DNA of 64,000 nt from Streptomyces phaeofaciens (GCF_014648915.1 NZ_BMSA01000032.1:1-64000), one strand, 5' to 3'. Shown: positions 8,318-16,835, counted from the stretch's first letter. Translations and numbers: made by a program. Notes: generated by a model not told the origin, from the letters alone.

Positions 8318-9694
8318 ATGTCCGTCTCCACCGCTGCCACCGACCAGACCGTTTGTGCCCCGCTGCCCGTTCTGGGCCGGGATGTCACCGTCCCGCTCGT
8401 CACCGGTGGCGAGGTCACCTACGCCGCCCTCGACTACGCGGCCAGCGCCCCCGCCCTCCAGCGCGTCTGGGACGACGTGGCGGCCTACGCCCCGTACTAC
8501 GGCAGCGTCCACCGCGGTGCCGGCTACCTCTCCCAGCTCTCCACGGACCTCTTCGAGAACGCCCGCGCGACGGTCGCGGAGTTCCTCGACTGCCGGGCCG
8601 ACGACCAGGTGGTCTTCACCCGCGCCACCACCGACTCCCTGAACCTGCTAGCCCGGGCCCTGCCCGCCGGCTGCGAGGTCTTCGTCTTCGAGACCGAGCA
8701 CCACGCCTCGCTGCTGCCCTGGAAGGACGCCCGGGTCACCTACCTCGACGCCCCCCGCACCCCGCAGCAGGCCGTCCGCACCCTGGAGGAGGCCCTCGCC
8801 GCCCGCACTGTGCCGATCGAGGGGGGCCACGGCCCCGCCCTGGTCTGCGTGACCGGCGCCTCCAACGTCACCGGCGAGCTGTGGCCGGTACGGGAGCTGG
8901 CGGCGGCCGCGCACGCCCACGGTGCCCGGATCGTCCTGGACGCGGCCCAGCTGGCCCCCCACCACCCGGTGTCCGTCCGTGACCTCGACGTCGACTGGGT
9001 CGCCTTCTCCGGCCACAAGCTGTACGCGCCCTTCGGCGCAGGCGTCCTGGCCGGCCGCGCCGACTGGCTGCGCGAGGCCGACCCGTACCTCGCGGGCGGC
9101 GGCGCCAGCCGCCGGGTCACCCGGCGCGAGGACGGGGGAGTGGACGTGGAGTGGCACGAGAGCGCGGCCCGCCACGAGGCCGGCTCCCCGAACGTGATCG
9201 GCGCCTACTCCATCGCGTCGGCCTGCAAGGCGCTCACCGAGGCGGGCTTCGACACGCTGGTGGCCCGCGAGCGGTACCTGATCGAGAAGGTGCGCACGGG
9301 CCTCGCCGAGGTCCCGGCGGTCCGCGTCCTGTCGCTCTTCGGCGACGACGCCCCCCGGGTCGGGGTGATCTCCTTCGTCGTCGAGGGCTGGAACAGCTCC
9401 CACTTCGCCGCCGCGCTCTCCGCCGAGTACGGCATCGGCGTCCGCGACGGCCTCTTCTGCGCCCACCCGCTGGTCCGCACCCTGCTGGGCGGCGCCCCCG
9501 AGAACCAGGGCGAGTGCGGCGCCCCCGAGGCGGCCCCGGGCGAGAAGTCCCTCAACGCCATCCGGGTGAGCTTCGGCGCCGGCACCCCCGACGAGCACGT
9601 GGACCGTTTCGTCACGGCGGTGCGCGAACTGGTGACCGAGGGTGCGCGGTGGACGTACCGGACGCAGGACGGCCGCTGCGTCCCGGCGGTCTGA
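8318..9694 (+). CDS. Class V aminotransferase, cysteine-desulfurase-like
   Basis: A 458-residue PLP enzyme of the class V (NifS/Csd-like) fold. The cofactor lysine is Lys234 in FSGHKLYAPFG, preceded by ETEHHAS (126-132) and the PLP-Asp segment IVLDAAQLAPH. Family members take sulfur or selenium from cysteine or selenocysteine, or act as aminotransferases or lyases. A cysteine-containing segment sits near the C-terminus (LFCAHPLV and GECGAPE). Control by a SAM-IV riboswitch 170 bp upstream supports a sulfur role. The start has a strong ribosome site, CACAGGAGTTCGTC. The exact substrate cannot be read from the sequence. Confidence 0.85.
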   Translation: MSVSTAATDQTVCAPLPVLGRDVTVPLVTGGEVTYAALDYAASAPALQRVWDDVAAYAPYYGSVHRGAGYLSQLSTDLFENARATVAEFLDCRADDQVVFTRATTDSLNLLARALPAGCEVFVFETEHHASLLPWKDARVTYLDAPRTPQQAVRTLEEALAARTVPIEGGHGPALVCVTGASNVTGELWPVRELAAAAHAHGARIVLDAAQLAPHHPVSVRDLDVDWVAFSGHKLYAPFGAGVLAGRADWLREADPYLAGGGASRRVTRREDGGVDVEWHESAARHEAGSPNVIGAYSIASACKALTEAGFDTLVARERYLIEKVRTGLAEVPAVRVLSLFGDDAPRVGVISFVVEGWNSSHFAAALSAEYGIGVRDGLFCAHPLVRTLLGGAPENQGECGAPEAAPGEKSLNAIRVSFGAGTPDEHVDRFVTAVRELVTEGARWTYRTQDGRCVPAV

Positions 9695-9746
9695 GAGGCC
9701 GTTGCGCCGGGGGCGGTGCGGCCGTGCGTGGGCGGTGCCGCTTCGG

Positions 9747-10028
9747 TCAGGAGTCCAGACCGATGGCGAACGCCGCCTCCAGGTCGTGCTGCGAGTACGT
9801 ACGGAACGCGACGTGCGTGTCCGTGGCCTCCACGCCGGGGATCTTGCTGATGCTGCCGGGGATCACGTCGGCCAGGTCCTCGTGCTGCTTCACCCGCACC
9901 ATGGCGATCAGGTCGTAGGTCCCGGTGACCGAGAAGACCTCGCTCACGCTCTCCAGCGAGGCGATCCGCTCGGCGATCTCGGGGATCCGGTCCACGCTGG
10001 TCTTGATGAGGACGATCGCGGTGATCAC
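9747..10028 (-). CDS. Stand-alone Lrp/AsnC ligand-binding (RAM) domain protein
   Basis: A 93-residue protein that consists only of the RAM (ACT-like) effector domain of Lrp/AsnC regulators, with the typical pattern SVDRIPEIAERIASLESV, VTGTYDLIAMV and GV..TDTHVAF. There is no N-terminal HTH, so it cannot bind DNA alone. Such proteins usually form ligand-binding oligomers or modify full-length Lrp proteins. The GTG start overlaps the rhomboid stop by 4 bp (GTGA), so the two genes are co-translated. Confidence 0.88.
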   Translation of the reverse strand: MITAIVLIKTSVDRIPEIAERIASLESVSEVFSVTGTYDLIAMVRVKQHEDLADVIPGSISKIPGVEATDTHVAFRTYSQHDLEAAFAIGLDS

Positions 10029-10753
10029 GGCTGGTTCTCTCCCTCGGGAGCCGGAGCTGGGGCGGCCTTCACTCTAGCCGCAGGTCGAAAACGCGCCCAC
10101 GCGTAGCCGAAGCCCAGTCCGAAGCCCACCAGATGCGCCAGATACGCCACCCCGGGCCCCTGGGGCGCCCGCCCCGCCGCCACCCACTGGAGCGCCGCCC
10201 AGAAGGGCAGCACGATCCACGCGGGGAACCGCAGCGGCAGGAAGAACAGGAACGGCAGAAGACTGGTCACCCGCGCCCCGGGGAACAGGTACAGAAACGC
10301 GCCCAGTACCGCGGAGATCGCCCCCGACGCTCCGACCAGTGAGGACGGCGACTCGGCGTTGGCGGCGGCGTACCCCAGCAGCGCGAGGTAGCCGCAGCCG
10401 ACGTAGAAGAGCGTGAACTGGACGCGGCCCATCCGTTCCTCGGTCATCGCGCCGAAGACGAAGAGGAAGAGCGTGTTGCCCAGGAGGTGCACCCAGCTGC
10501 CGTGGATGAACAAGGCCGTCGCCGGGGTCAGGGCGGCCTCCGGGGAGCCCTCGAAGAGGTCGACCGGGATCACGCCCCAGCGCCGGAAGTAGGCCCGCTG
10601 CGCGGCGAGCAGCCCGTCGCCGGAGCCGTACGCCGGATTCAGGCCCGCGGCCGGGCCGGTCAGGAAGATCACACAGCACAGGGCGATCAGCGCGTGGGTC
10701 ACCGGAGCCCTCCGGAACGCGCTGCCGACGGGTCCGCTCCAGTCGCCGATCAT
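10025..10753 (-). CDS. Rhomboid family intramembrane serine protease
   Basis: A 242-residue membrane protein with the rhomboid core. It has an HGSWVHLLGN segment (the conserved asparagine/histidine helix), catalytic serine in GASGAI and catalytic histidine in LAHLVGFGLGF. Six or so hydrophobic helices fit the bacterial core topology. It would cut transmembrane helices of substrate proteins; the substrate is unknown. ATG at 10753 is preferred; a GTG two codons upstream (10759) is possible, since neither has a convincing ribosome site. It forms a two-gene operon with the AsnC-domain gene. Confidence 0.9.
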   Translation of the reverse strand: MIGDWSGPVGSAFRRAPVTHALIALCCVIFLTGPAAGLNPAYGSGDGLLAAQRAYFRRWGVIPVDLFEGSPEAALTPATALFIHGSWVHLLGNTLFLFVFGAMTEERMGRVQFTLFYVGCGYLALLGYAAANAESPSSLVGASGAISAVLGAFLYLFPGARVTSLLPFLFFLPLRFPAWIVLPFWAALQWVAAGRAPQGPGVAYLAHLVGFGLGFGYAWARFRPAARVKAAPAPAPEGENQP

Positions 10754-10922
10754 GGACACAGAGCATGACGTAACGGGACGCAACTGCCCGTACCGCCTCG
10801 CCGCCCTGGACGGATGGGCGGCGACTACCCGCCAGGCCGTAGGGTTACGAGCCATACGCGGCGGGGAGTCTCCGGCGCGACGCCCTCGCAAGACCGACAC
10901 TAGAAAGAAGCGGACAGTCACC

Positions 10923-11162
10923 ATGACGGTTCCCCTGCCGACCGCCGCGACGCGGTGGCGCTGCACCCTCTGCGGCAATCTCACCCGGTTCGACGTGACG
11001 CGCTCGTCGAAGGTCGTCGAGTACGTCCACCTCGACCTGGCGGGAGAGCCCAAGGTGGAGGAGCGCGAGGTGGTCAGTGAGACCATCGAGTCGGTGCGGT
11101 GCCGCTGGTGCAACGCCGTGGACCAGGTGGAACTCGTGGATCGGCCGGGCGCCGGCTCCTGA
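10923..11162 (+). CDS. Small zinc-ribbon protein
   Basis: A 79-residue protein with two CxxC knuckles, CTLCGN near the N-terminus and CRWCNA near residue 60, arranged as a four-cysteine zinc ribbon. Between them lies a TRFDVTRSS and EYVHLDLAGEP strand-rich stretch. This is a conserved actinobacterial hypothetical; the ribbon suggests nucleic-acid or protein binding but no function can be assigned. It sits between the divergent rhomboid gene and the NYN gene, separated from the latter by a dispersed palindromic repeat. Confidence 0.8.
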   Translation: MTVPLPTAATRWRCTLCGNLTRFDVTRSSKVVEYVHLDLAGEPKVEEREVVSETIESVRCRWCNAVDQVELVDRPGAGS

Positions 11163-11164
11163 CC

Positions 11165-11208
11165 ATGGGGGTCCCCCCGCTCGAGCGAAGTCGAGAGTGG
11201 GGGAGGGC
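11165..11208. repeat. Streptomyces dispersed palindromic intergenic repeat
   Basis: A GGGGGTCCCCCC tract is followed by CGCTCGAGCGAAGTCGAGAG and a G-run, forming an imperfect hairpin around GCGAAG. I recognise this sequence type as recurring between genes in many Streptomyces genomes. It may act as a terminator after the zinc-ribbon gene. Confidence 0.65.
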
Positions 11209-11233
11209 CCCGGACAGTATTGGGGTGTGACGG

Positions 11234-12577
11234 ATGGTGGAGAGCGCAGGCGGGGGGCCGGGCGACGGCGCCGCCGAGATGCTCGACCGTCCGCTGCCCG
11301 ACGGCGTGCGCCGACGGGTCGTACAGATCGTCTCCGACGGCTTCGGCGGGCTGACCGTCGGTGAACTGCCCGCACAATTGCGGCAGTACGCCCGGTTCGC
11401 CCCGAATCGCCGGGCCAAGTTCGCGGGCAACGCGATGGCGGCGGCCCTGGAGACCGATCCGCTGTTCCGGCAGCGCATCGCCGAGAAGTTCAGAGAGGCC
11501 CAGCCGGAACTCTCCGGCGCCCTCGACTCCGGCTCGCCGACCCCGGCCGCGGACCCGCTCGACGTGGCGGCCGCGGCCTACGTACTGCGGCCCACCGGCT
11601 GGGTGAAGCTGGTGACCGCGGCCGGCGAGGAGGCCCAGCGGGCGGACGCCGAGCGGGCCGACGAGGAGAGCCGGGCCGAACTGGAGCGGCTGCGCGAGGA
11701 ACTGGACCGGGCCCGCGAGCACACCCGGACGGACACCGAGCGGCTGCGCGCCGAGCTGGACGCGGCGAAGAAGGAGGCGGAATCCCTTCACCGCAAGCTG
11801 CGTTCGGCCCTCAGTGACGTGAAGCGCGGCGAGGCGGCCCTGCGCAGGATCCAGGCCGAGATCGAGTCGGTGCGCACCGAGGGGCAGGCGCAGGTGTCGT
11901 CCGCCGAGAGCGAGTCGCGGCGGCTGAAGGCGCGGCTCGGGGAGGCCGAGGCCGCCCTGGAGGCCGCTCGCCGGGCGGCCCGTGAGGGGCGCAGCGTCGA
12001 GGACATGCGGGTACGGCTGCTGCTGGACACCGTGCTCGACGCGGCCCAGGGGCTGCGTCGCGAGCTGGCGTTGCCGCCGGTGTCGGTGCGGCCGGCGGAG
12101 ACCGTCGACGCGGTCGAACCGGGCCGGATGACGCCCAAGGACATCGCCGCGCGCGCCCTGTCGGAGAACGATCCGGCCATTCTCGATCAGTTGCTCGCGC
12201 TGCCCCAGGCGCATCTCGTGGTCGACGGCTACAACGTCACCAAGACCGGCTATCCGCAGATGCCGCTGGAGAAGCAGCGGCTGCGGCTGCTGGGGCAGCT
12301 CTCCCAGCTCGCCGCGCAGACCGGCGCCGAGGTCACCTGTGTCTTCGACGGGGCCGAGCTGGCCGCTCCGGTGCTGCTCGCGCCGCCGCGCGGGGTGCGG
12401 GTGCTGTTCTCCAAGCCGGGTGTGACCGCCGACGAGCTGATCCGCCAGCTGGTGCGGGCCGAGCCGCCGGGCCGGCCGGTGATCGTCGCCTCGACCGACC
12501 GCGAGGTGGCCGACGGCGTCGCCAAGGCCGGTGCCCGACCCGTGGCTTCCGCGGTACTTCTGAAGCGGCTGTCCTGA
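11234..12577 (+). CDS. NYN domain (YacP-like) putative RNA-binding/nuclease protein with coiled coil
   Basis: A 447-residue cytosolic protein in three parts. An N-terminal helical domain (about 1-110) comes first. A long charged coiled coil (about 130-260) is rich in Glu, Arg and Ala heptads such as ERLREELDRAREH. The C-terminal NYN/PIN-like domain begins at HLVVDGYNVTKTGYP (about 324) with the conserved Asp and Asn, followed by TCVFDGAE and IVASTDREVADG, the acidic positions of the metal site. YacP-type NYN proteins are linked to rRNA/mRNA processing. ATG at 11234 is the first start after an in-frame stop. Confidence 0.82.
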   Translation: MVESAGGGPGDGAAEMLDRPLPDGVRRRVVQIVSDGFGGLTVGELPAQLRQYARFAPNRRAKFAGNAMAAALETDPLFRQRIAEKFREAQPELSGALDSGSPTPAADPLDVAAAAYVLRPTGWVKLVTAAGEEAQRADAERADEESRAELERLREELDRAREHTRTDTERLRAELDAAKKEAESLHRKLRSALSDVKRGEAALRRIQAEIESVRTEGQAQVSSAESESRRLKARLGEAEAALEAARRAAREGRSVEDMRVRLLLDTVLDAAQGLRRELALPPVSVRPAETVDAVEPGRMTPKDIAARALSENDPAILDQLLALPQAHLVVDGYNVTKTGYPQMPLEKQRLRLLGQLSQLAAQTGAEVTCVFDGAELAAPVLLAPPRGVRVLFSKPGVTADELIRQLVRAEPPGRPVIVASTDREVADGVAKAGARPVASAVLLKRLS

Positions 12578-12706
12578 AGGTCGAAGTTGCAGGTTTAATG
12601 CCCGAATTGGCGGGATCGTCACGCAACGTAGTGTCAACCCTGCATCACCACCGGTGAGTTGCGGGAAAAAACTGCGTCGCGTGATGCGATTTTTGCCCCT
12701 GGGGAT

Positions 12707-12736
12707 TTGAACTGATCACAGCTGGGTCACTAAGGT
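12707..12736 (+). promoter_or_regulatory. Predicted vegetative promoter of the first NlpC/P60 gene
   Basis: TTGAAC at 12707-12712 and TAAGGT at 12731-12736 are separated by 18 bp, close to the HrdB consensus. Transcription should begin near 12743, before the palindrome at 12758. Confidence 0.6.
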
Positions 12737-12757
12737 CTGGTGCTCGAACCTCCACAC

Positions 12758-12769
12758 GGGTGATCACCC
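12758..12769. repeat. 12-bp perfect palindrome in the NlpC/P60 leader
   Basis: GGGTGATCACCC lies 5 bp before the AAGAAGGAG ribosome site. It could be an operator or an RNA hairpin. Confidence 0.5.
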
Positions 12770-12789
12770 AAAAGAAGGAGCCCGTCTCC

Positions 12790-13830
12790 GTGGCGTCCCA
12801 CCGTCGACCGAAGCAGCCGAGTCGCACTCGCGTGACCGTGCTGACCACCGCAGCCGCCGCTGCCGTCGCCCTCAGCGCCCAGGCCGCCAACGCGGCACCG
12901 AGCGAGAAGCTCAGCAAGGACGAGGTCAAGACGAAGGTCGACAAGCTCTACGAAGAGGCGGAGCAGGCCACCGAGAAGCTCAACGGGGCCACCGAGAAGC
13001 AGGAGAAGCTCCAGAAGGAGATCTCCACCATCCAGGACAACGTCGCCCGCGGCCAGGAGGAGCTCAACGAGCTGCGCGACTCCATGGGCCTGGCGGCGGC
13101 CGCGCAGTACCGCACCGGCACCATCGACTCCTCCCTCCAGCTCTTCCTGTCGTCGAACCCGGACGACTACCTGGACAAGGCGTCCACCGCGGACCAGCTC
13201 AGCGCCCAGCAGGTCGAGTCGCTGAAGAAGATCCAGGAGAAGCAGCGCGAGCTCGCGCAGGACCGCGCCGAGGCCTCCGACAAGCTCAAGGACCTCGCCT
13301 CCACGCGGACCGAGCTGGGCAAGAAGAAGAAGGAAGTCCAGGGCAAGCTCGCCGAGGCGCAGAAGCTGCTCAACTCCCTGACGGCCAAGGAGAAGGCCGA
13401 GCTGGCCGCCGAGCAGGACCGCGCCAACCGCTCCTCCTCCGAGCGCGTCGACCTCGGTGACACCGGGTCCGCCTCCAGCCGTGCCGCCGCCGCGTTCAGC
13501 GCCGCCCAGTCCAAGCTCGGCACCCCGTACGTCTACGGCGCCACCGGCCCGTCCTCCTTCGACTGCTCGGGCCTCACCTCCTGGGCCTACGCCCAGGCCG
13601 GCGTCGCGATCCCGCGCACCTCCGAGTCGCAGACGACCATCGGCACGAAGATCTACTCGACGAGCGACCTCCAGGTCGGCGACCTGGTCTTCTTCTTCAA
13701 CGACCTGCACCACGTCGGCCTGTACGCCGGCAACGGCCAGATCATCCACGCGCCGCGCACCGGCACCGTCGTCCGGTACGAGTCGATGTCCACCATCGGT
13801 GGCCCGTTCATGTTCGGCGTCCGCGTCTGA
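12790..13830 (+). CDS. Secreted NlpC/P60 peptidoglycan hydrolase, copy 1
   Basis: A 346-residue exported endopeptidase. It has a basic start (MASHRRPKQ), a hydrophobic signal peptide cut near AANA-AP and a long coiled coil (about 45-220), as in RipA/CwlO-type proteins. The NlpC/P60 domain carries catalytic Cys259 in FDCSGL and a histidine near 308 in HHVGLYAG. Such enzymes cut stem-peptide bonds during growth and division. GTG at 12790 follows AAGAAGGAG with 7-nt spacing; a GTG ten codons upstream overlaps the palindrome and is less likely. It is a tandem paralog of the gene at 14065. Confidence 0.93.
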   Translation: MASHRRPKQPSRTRVTVLTTAAAAAVALSAQAANAAPSEKLSKDEVKTKVDKLYEEAEQATEKLNGATEKQEKLQKEISTIQDNVARGQEELNELRDSMGLAAAAQYRTGTIDSSLQLFLSSNPDDYLDKASTADQLSAQQVESLKKIQEKQRELAQDRAEASDKLKDLASTRTELGKKKKEVQGKLAEAQKLLNSLTAKEKAELAAEQDRANRSSSERVDLGDTGSASSRAAAAFSAAQSKLGTPYVYGATGPSSFDCSGLTSWAYAQAGVAIPRTSESQTTIGTKIYSTSDLQVGDLVFFFNDLHHVGLYAGNGQIIHAPRTGTVVRYESMSTIGGPFMFGVRV

Positions 13831-13930
13831 CCCGGATTCCCGCGAGGGGGTCCCTCACCCCCACGGGTCCGTTCCAAGATCAGGACACGACACCGCCCGA
13901 ACGGGCGAATTACGACACCCCGAAGTGACC

Positions 13931-13968
13931 CCACGCCCCGCCGGTGACCTGCGTCAGCGGCGGGGCGT
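13931..13968 (+). terminator. Hairpin between the tandem NlpC/P60 genes
   Basis: A 10-bp perfect stem, ACGCCCCGCC (13933-13942) pairing with 13959-13968, with no T-run. It probably terminates transcription of copy 1. Confidence 0.6.
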
Positions 13969-13993
13969 CACTGTGCGTGCCCTCCCGAGGTCT

Positions 13994-14023
13994 TTGGTCA
14001 CCCCCTGGACACGGGGCTACTGT
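13994..14023 (+). promoter_or_regulatory. Predicted promoter of the second NlpC/P60 gene
   Basis: TTGGTC (13994-13999) and TACTGT (14018-14023) have an 18-bp spacer. The start codon is at 14065, giving a short leader with its own ribosome site. Confidence 0.55.
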
Positions 14024-14064
14024 CTGCCGCGTTTCGTCAGCCAGTGGGAGGAGCGCGGCTTCCT

Positions 14065-15087
14065 GTGGGGTCTCATCGCCGCCTTGCACCGTCCGGGTTC
14101 GACCGGGGCGCCGGCAGCGCCCTGTGCGTGCTGTCCGCCGCGGCCGCCGCTCTCGGCGCCCTGTCCGCCGTACCGGCCACGGCCGCTCCGCACGACGACA
14201 CCCGGGCCGAGGTGGACCGGCTCTACGAGGAGGCCGAGCAGGCCACCGAGGCGTACAACAAGGCCGGCGAGCTTGCCGGCACCCTGCGCGAGCAGGTCGG
14301 CGATGCCCGGGACGCCATCGCCCGGCAGCAGGCGCGCGTCAACGACCTGCGGGAGGAGCTCGGTTCGCTGGCGGGCGCGCAGTACCGCTCAGGGGGCCTC
14401 GACCCGTCCCTGGAGCTGCTGTTCTCCGACGACCCGGACGACTACCTCGACAAGGCGTCCGTCCTCGACCGCATCACCGCCCACCAGGCCGGTGAACTCC
14501 TGGAACTCAAGGGCGCCCTGCGCGAACTCGCCCAGGACCGGGCCGAGGCCGCGGGCAAGCTCGCCGAGCTGGAGAAGAGCCGCAAGGCCGTGGTGAGCCA
14601 CAAGCGCAGCGTCGAGCGCAAGCTCGCCAGGGCCCGGCAGCTGCTCAACTCCCTGGCGCCCGCGGAGCGGGCCGCCTACGACCGGGCCTCCCGCTCCGGC
14701 CGCTCCGCCATGTCCGGCCCCGAGGGCGCGGTTGCGGCCTCGGGCCGGGCGGCCGCCGCGCTCGCCGCCGCCCGTTCCGCGCTCGGCAGGCCGTACGTCT
14801 GGGGCGCCAACGGCCCCTCCGGCTTCGACTGTTCGGGCCTGGTGCAGTGGTCGTACGGGCAGGCCGGGGTCTCCCTGCCGCGCACCTCGCAGGCCCAGGC
14901 CCACGCGGGACGGCGGGTGCCGCTCTCCCAGGCCCGGCCCGGCGACATCGTCACCTACCGCTCCGACGCCAGCCATGTCGGCATGTACGTCGGCGACGGC
15001 CAGGTCATCCACGCCCCCTACCCGGGCGCGCCGGTGCGCTACGACCCGGTCGGGATGATGCCGGTCTCCTCGGTGACCAGGCCCTGA
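14065..15087 (+). CDS. Secreted NlpC/P60 peptidoglycan hydrolase, copy 2
   Basis: A 340-residue paralog of the upstream gene with the same plan: signal peptide, coiled coil (about 45-215, with RLYEEAEQATE shared almost exactly) and NlpC/P60 domain with catalytic Cys256 in FDCSGL and a histidine in HVGMYVG. GTG at 14065 is chosen because it gives MGSHRR, matching MASHRR of copy 1, and follows GGGAGGAG; a GTG seven codons upstream overlaps that ribosome site. It has its own predicted promoter. Division of labour between the copies cannot be told from the sequence. Confidence 0.92.
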   Translation: MGSHRRLAPSGFDRGAGSALCVLSAAAAALGALSAVPATAAPHDDTRAEVDRLYEEAEQATEAYNKAGELAGTLREQVGDARDAIARQQARVNDLREELGSLAGAQYRSGGLDPSLELLFSDDPDDYLDKASVLDRITAHQAGELLELKGALRELAQDRAEAAGKLAELEKSRKAVVSHKRSVERKLARARQLLNSLAPAERAAYDRASRSGRSAMSGPEGAVAASGRAAAALAAARSALGRPYVWGANGPSGFDCSGLVQWSYGQAGVSLPRTSQAQAHAGRRVPLSQARPGDIVTYRSDASHVGMYVGDGQVIHAPYPGAPVRYDPVGMMPVSSVTRP

Positions 15088-15126
15088 CCGGCGCCCGGCC
15101 GGGCGGGGCGCCGTACGATCGGGAGG

Positions 15127-16317
15127 ATGGCTGGTCACAGGCGGGTGCGCGGATCCGGGGTGGTGGCGCTCTGTCTGCTGCTCGTCGCCCTGGTGTCCTG
15201 CGGCGGCCGGCCCACGACCCAGAGCGCGCGGGCCGAGGTCCAGGCGGTGCTCGACCGGCGGGCGGCCGCCGTCCTCGGCCACGACGCCCGCGCCTACGCG
15301 GCCACCGGCACCGCCATCCCCTACGCGCGCCTGCGGGCCGTACCGCTGGCTGCCTGGTCGTACCGGGTGACCGCGGTGCGCCGCGACGGCGACACCGCGA
15401 GCGCCGACGCCGAGCTGAGCTACCGCGTCGAGGGCTACGACAAGGCCCCGGTGACCACCGGCCGCACCCTGCGGCTCGCCCTGGACACGGGCGGGCGGTG
15501 GTCGGTGACCTCCGAGCAGCCCGCGCGGGAGGCCGGCGAACAGCTGTGGGACCAGGGCCAGGTGATCGCGGTGCGCGGGGCGCACAGTCTCGTGCTCGGG
15601 GCCGGGCAGGGCGAGGAGCGGCTGCGGGAGTTCGCGGAGCTGGCGGACGGCGCGGTGCCGGCGGTGTCGGCGGCCTGGGGCACCGGCTGGGCCGGGCATG
15701 TCGTCGTCCTCGTCCCGAAGTCGCTCCGGGACATGGCGGGGCTGCTCGGCTCGCCCGCCTCCTCCTACCGGGGCATCGCCGCCGTCACCACCGGGGAGAC
15801 CGGCGGCGGGACCGGGGCGCCCGCCGACCGGATCGTGGTCAATCCCGAGGCCTACGCCATGCTCGGCCAGACCGGCCGGCAGGTCGTCATCACCCACGAG
15901 ACCACCCACGTGGCCACCCGTGCCCACACCAACGCCGCCACCCCGCTGTGGCTGTCCGAGGGGTACGCGGACTGGGTCGGCTACCGCGAGACCGGCCGCA
16001 CCCCCCTCCAGGCCGCCTCCGAACTCCGGAGCGCTCTGGCCCGGGGGGAGCTGCCGGCGGGGCTGCCCACCGACGAGGACTTCGGTTTCTCCGGTGACTC
16101 GGGCCGGCTGGCCCGGGCGTACGAGGGTGGCTGGCTGGCCTGCCGGATGATCGCCGAGCGGTGGGGCGAGGTGCGCCTTGACGCGTTCTACCGGGCCGTG
16201 GGGGCGCACCAGGAGCGGCCGGGGGCGGTCGAGGGCGCCCTGAAGAGCGTGCTGGGCACCTCGACGGCGGACTTCACGGCGGACTGGCGGGCGTATCTGA
16301 CGGATCAGCTCGGCTGA
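15127..16317 (+). CDS. Lipoprotein with gluzincin-like zinc protease motif
   Basis: A 396-residue exported protein. The signal ends in a lipobox ALVSC, so it is likely lipid-anchored. The first half (about 35-150) resembles an NTF2-like/DUF4440-type domain. The C-terminal half contains ITHETTHVATR, an HExxH with His257, Glu258 and His261, followed by LWLSEGYADW with Glu278 as third ligand, the gluzincin pattern. Proteolysis of an extracellular target is inferred; no substrate is known. Its last 13 bp overlap the 3' end of the convergent padR gene. Confidence 0.8.
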   Translation: MAGHRRVRGSGVVALCLLLVALVSCGGRPTTQSARAEVQAVLDRRAAAVLGHDARAYAATGTAIPYARLRAVPLAAWSYRVTAVRRDGDTASADAELSYRVEGYDKAPVTTGRTLRLALDTGGRWSVTSEQPAREAGEQLWDQGQVIAVRGAHSLVLGAGQGEERLREFAELADGAVPAVSAAWGTGWAGHVVVLVPKSLRDMAGLLGSPASSYRGIAAVTTGETGGGTGAPADRIVVNPEAYAMLGQTGRQVVITHETTHVATRAHTNAATPLWLSEGYADWVGYRETGRTPLQAASELRSALARGELPAGLPTDEDFGFSGDSGRLARAYEGGWLACRMIAERWGEVRLDAFYRAVGAHQERPGAVEGALKSVLGTSTADFTADWRAYLTDQLG

Positions 16318-16835
16318 GCCAGCACGTCGAGGGCCTCCTGGAGCCAGGCCCGCTCGGCTTCGCCGGTCGCCCGCGCCACCCGCAGCATGCCCTGCCGGAA
16401 CAGGTCCCCGGTCTCCTCCGCCCGTACGGGCCTGCCGTCGTCGTAGAAGAAGCTGGTGGGCGTCAGCAGGAAGTCCAGCCGGCGGCGCAGGACGGCCGCC
16501 TGTTCCTCCCGGTCGGGCAGGTGCCGCAGGAACGCCAGGACCGTGTTGAAGCGGACCTGGTCGGTGATCTCGGCCTGTCCGGGGTGGCGGAGCCGCTCCA
16601 GCAGGTCCTCGCGGCCCAGGTCGGTGAGCGACAGCACCCGGCGCGGGGCCGCGCTCGCGCCCTGTTCGGTGTGCTGGTCGAGCTTGCCCGCGGCGACCAG
16701 ACGGGTGAGGGCGGGGTAGAGCGCGCCGTCGCTGACCGGGCGGACATGGCCGGTCAGCGCCTTGAGGCGCTCCTTCAGCTCGTAGCCGTGCAGGGGCTCC
16801 TCGGCGAGGAAGCCGAGGATCGACAGCTCCAGCAT
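16305..16835 (-). CDS. PadR family transcriptional regulator
   Basis: A 176-residue regulator. The N-terminal winged helix has the PadR signatures LHGYELKERL and DGALYPALTRLVAAGKL (about 16-55), followed by a helical C-terminal dimer domain. PadR proteins repress nearby transport or detoxification genes until a ligand binds. It is divergent from the MATE pump gene, and the 15-bp repeat between them is the obvious candidate operator. The small overlap with the lipoprotein gene is tail to tail. Confidence 0.93.
   Translation of the reverse strand: MLELSILGFLAEEPLHGYELKERLKALTGHVRPVSDGALYPALTRLVAAGKLDQHTEQGASAAPRRVLSLTDLGREDLLERLRHPGQAEITDQVRFNTVLAFLRHLPDREEQAAVLRRRLDFLLTPTSFFYDDGRPVRAEETGDLFRQGMLRVARATGEAERAWLQEALDVLAQPS

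Noticed and set aside
12578..12789. Possible c-di-AMP (ydaO) riboswitch before an NlpC/P60 gene
   Set aside because: The ydaO core sequences are not present in this leader, although such switches precede some wall-hydrolase genes in Streptomyces.
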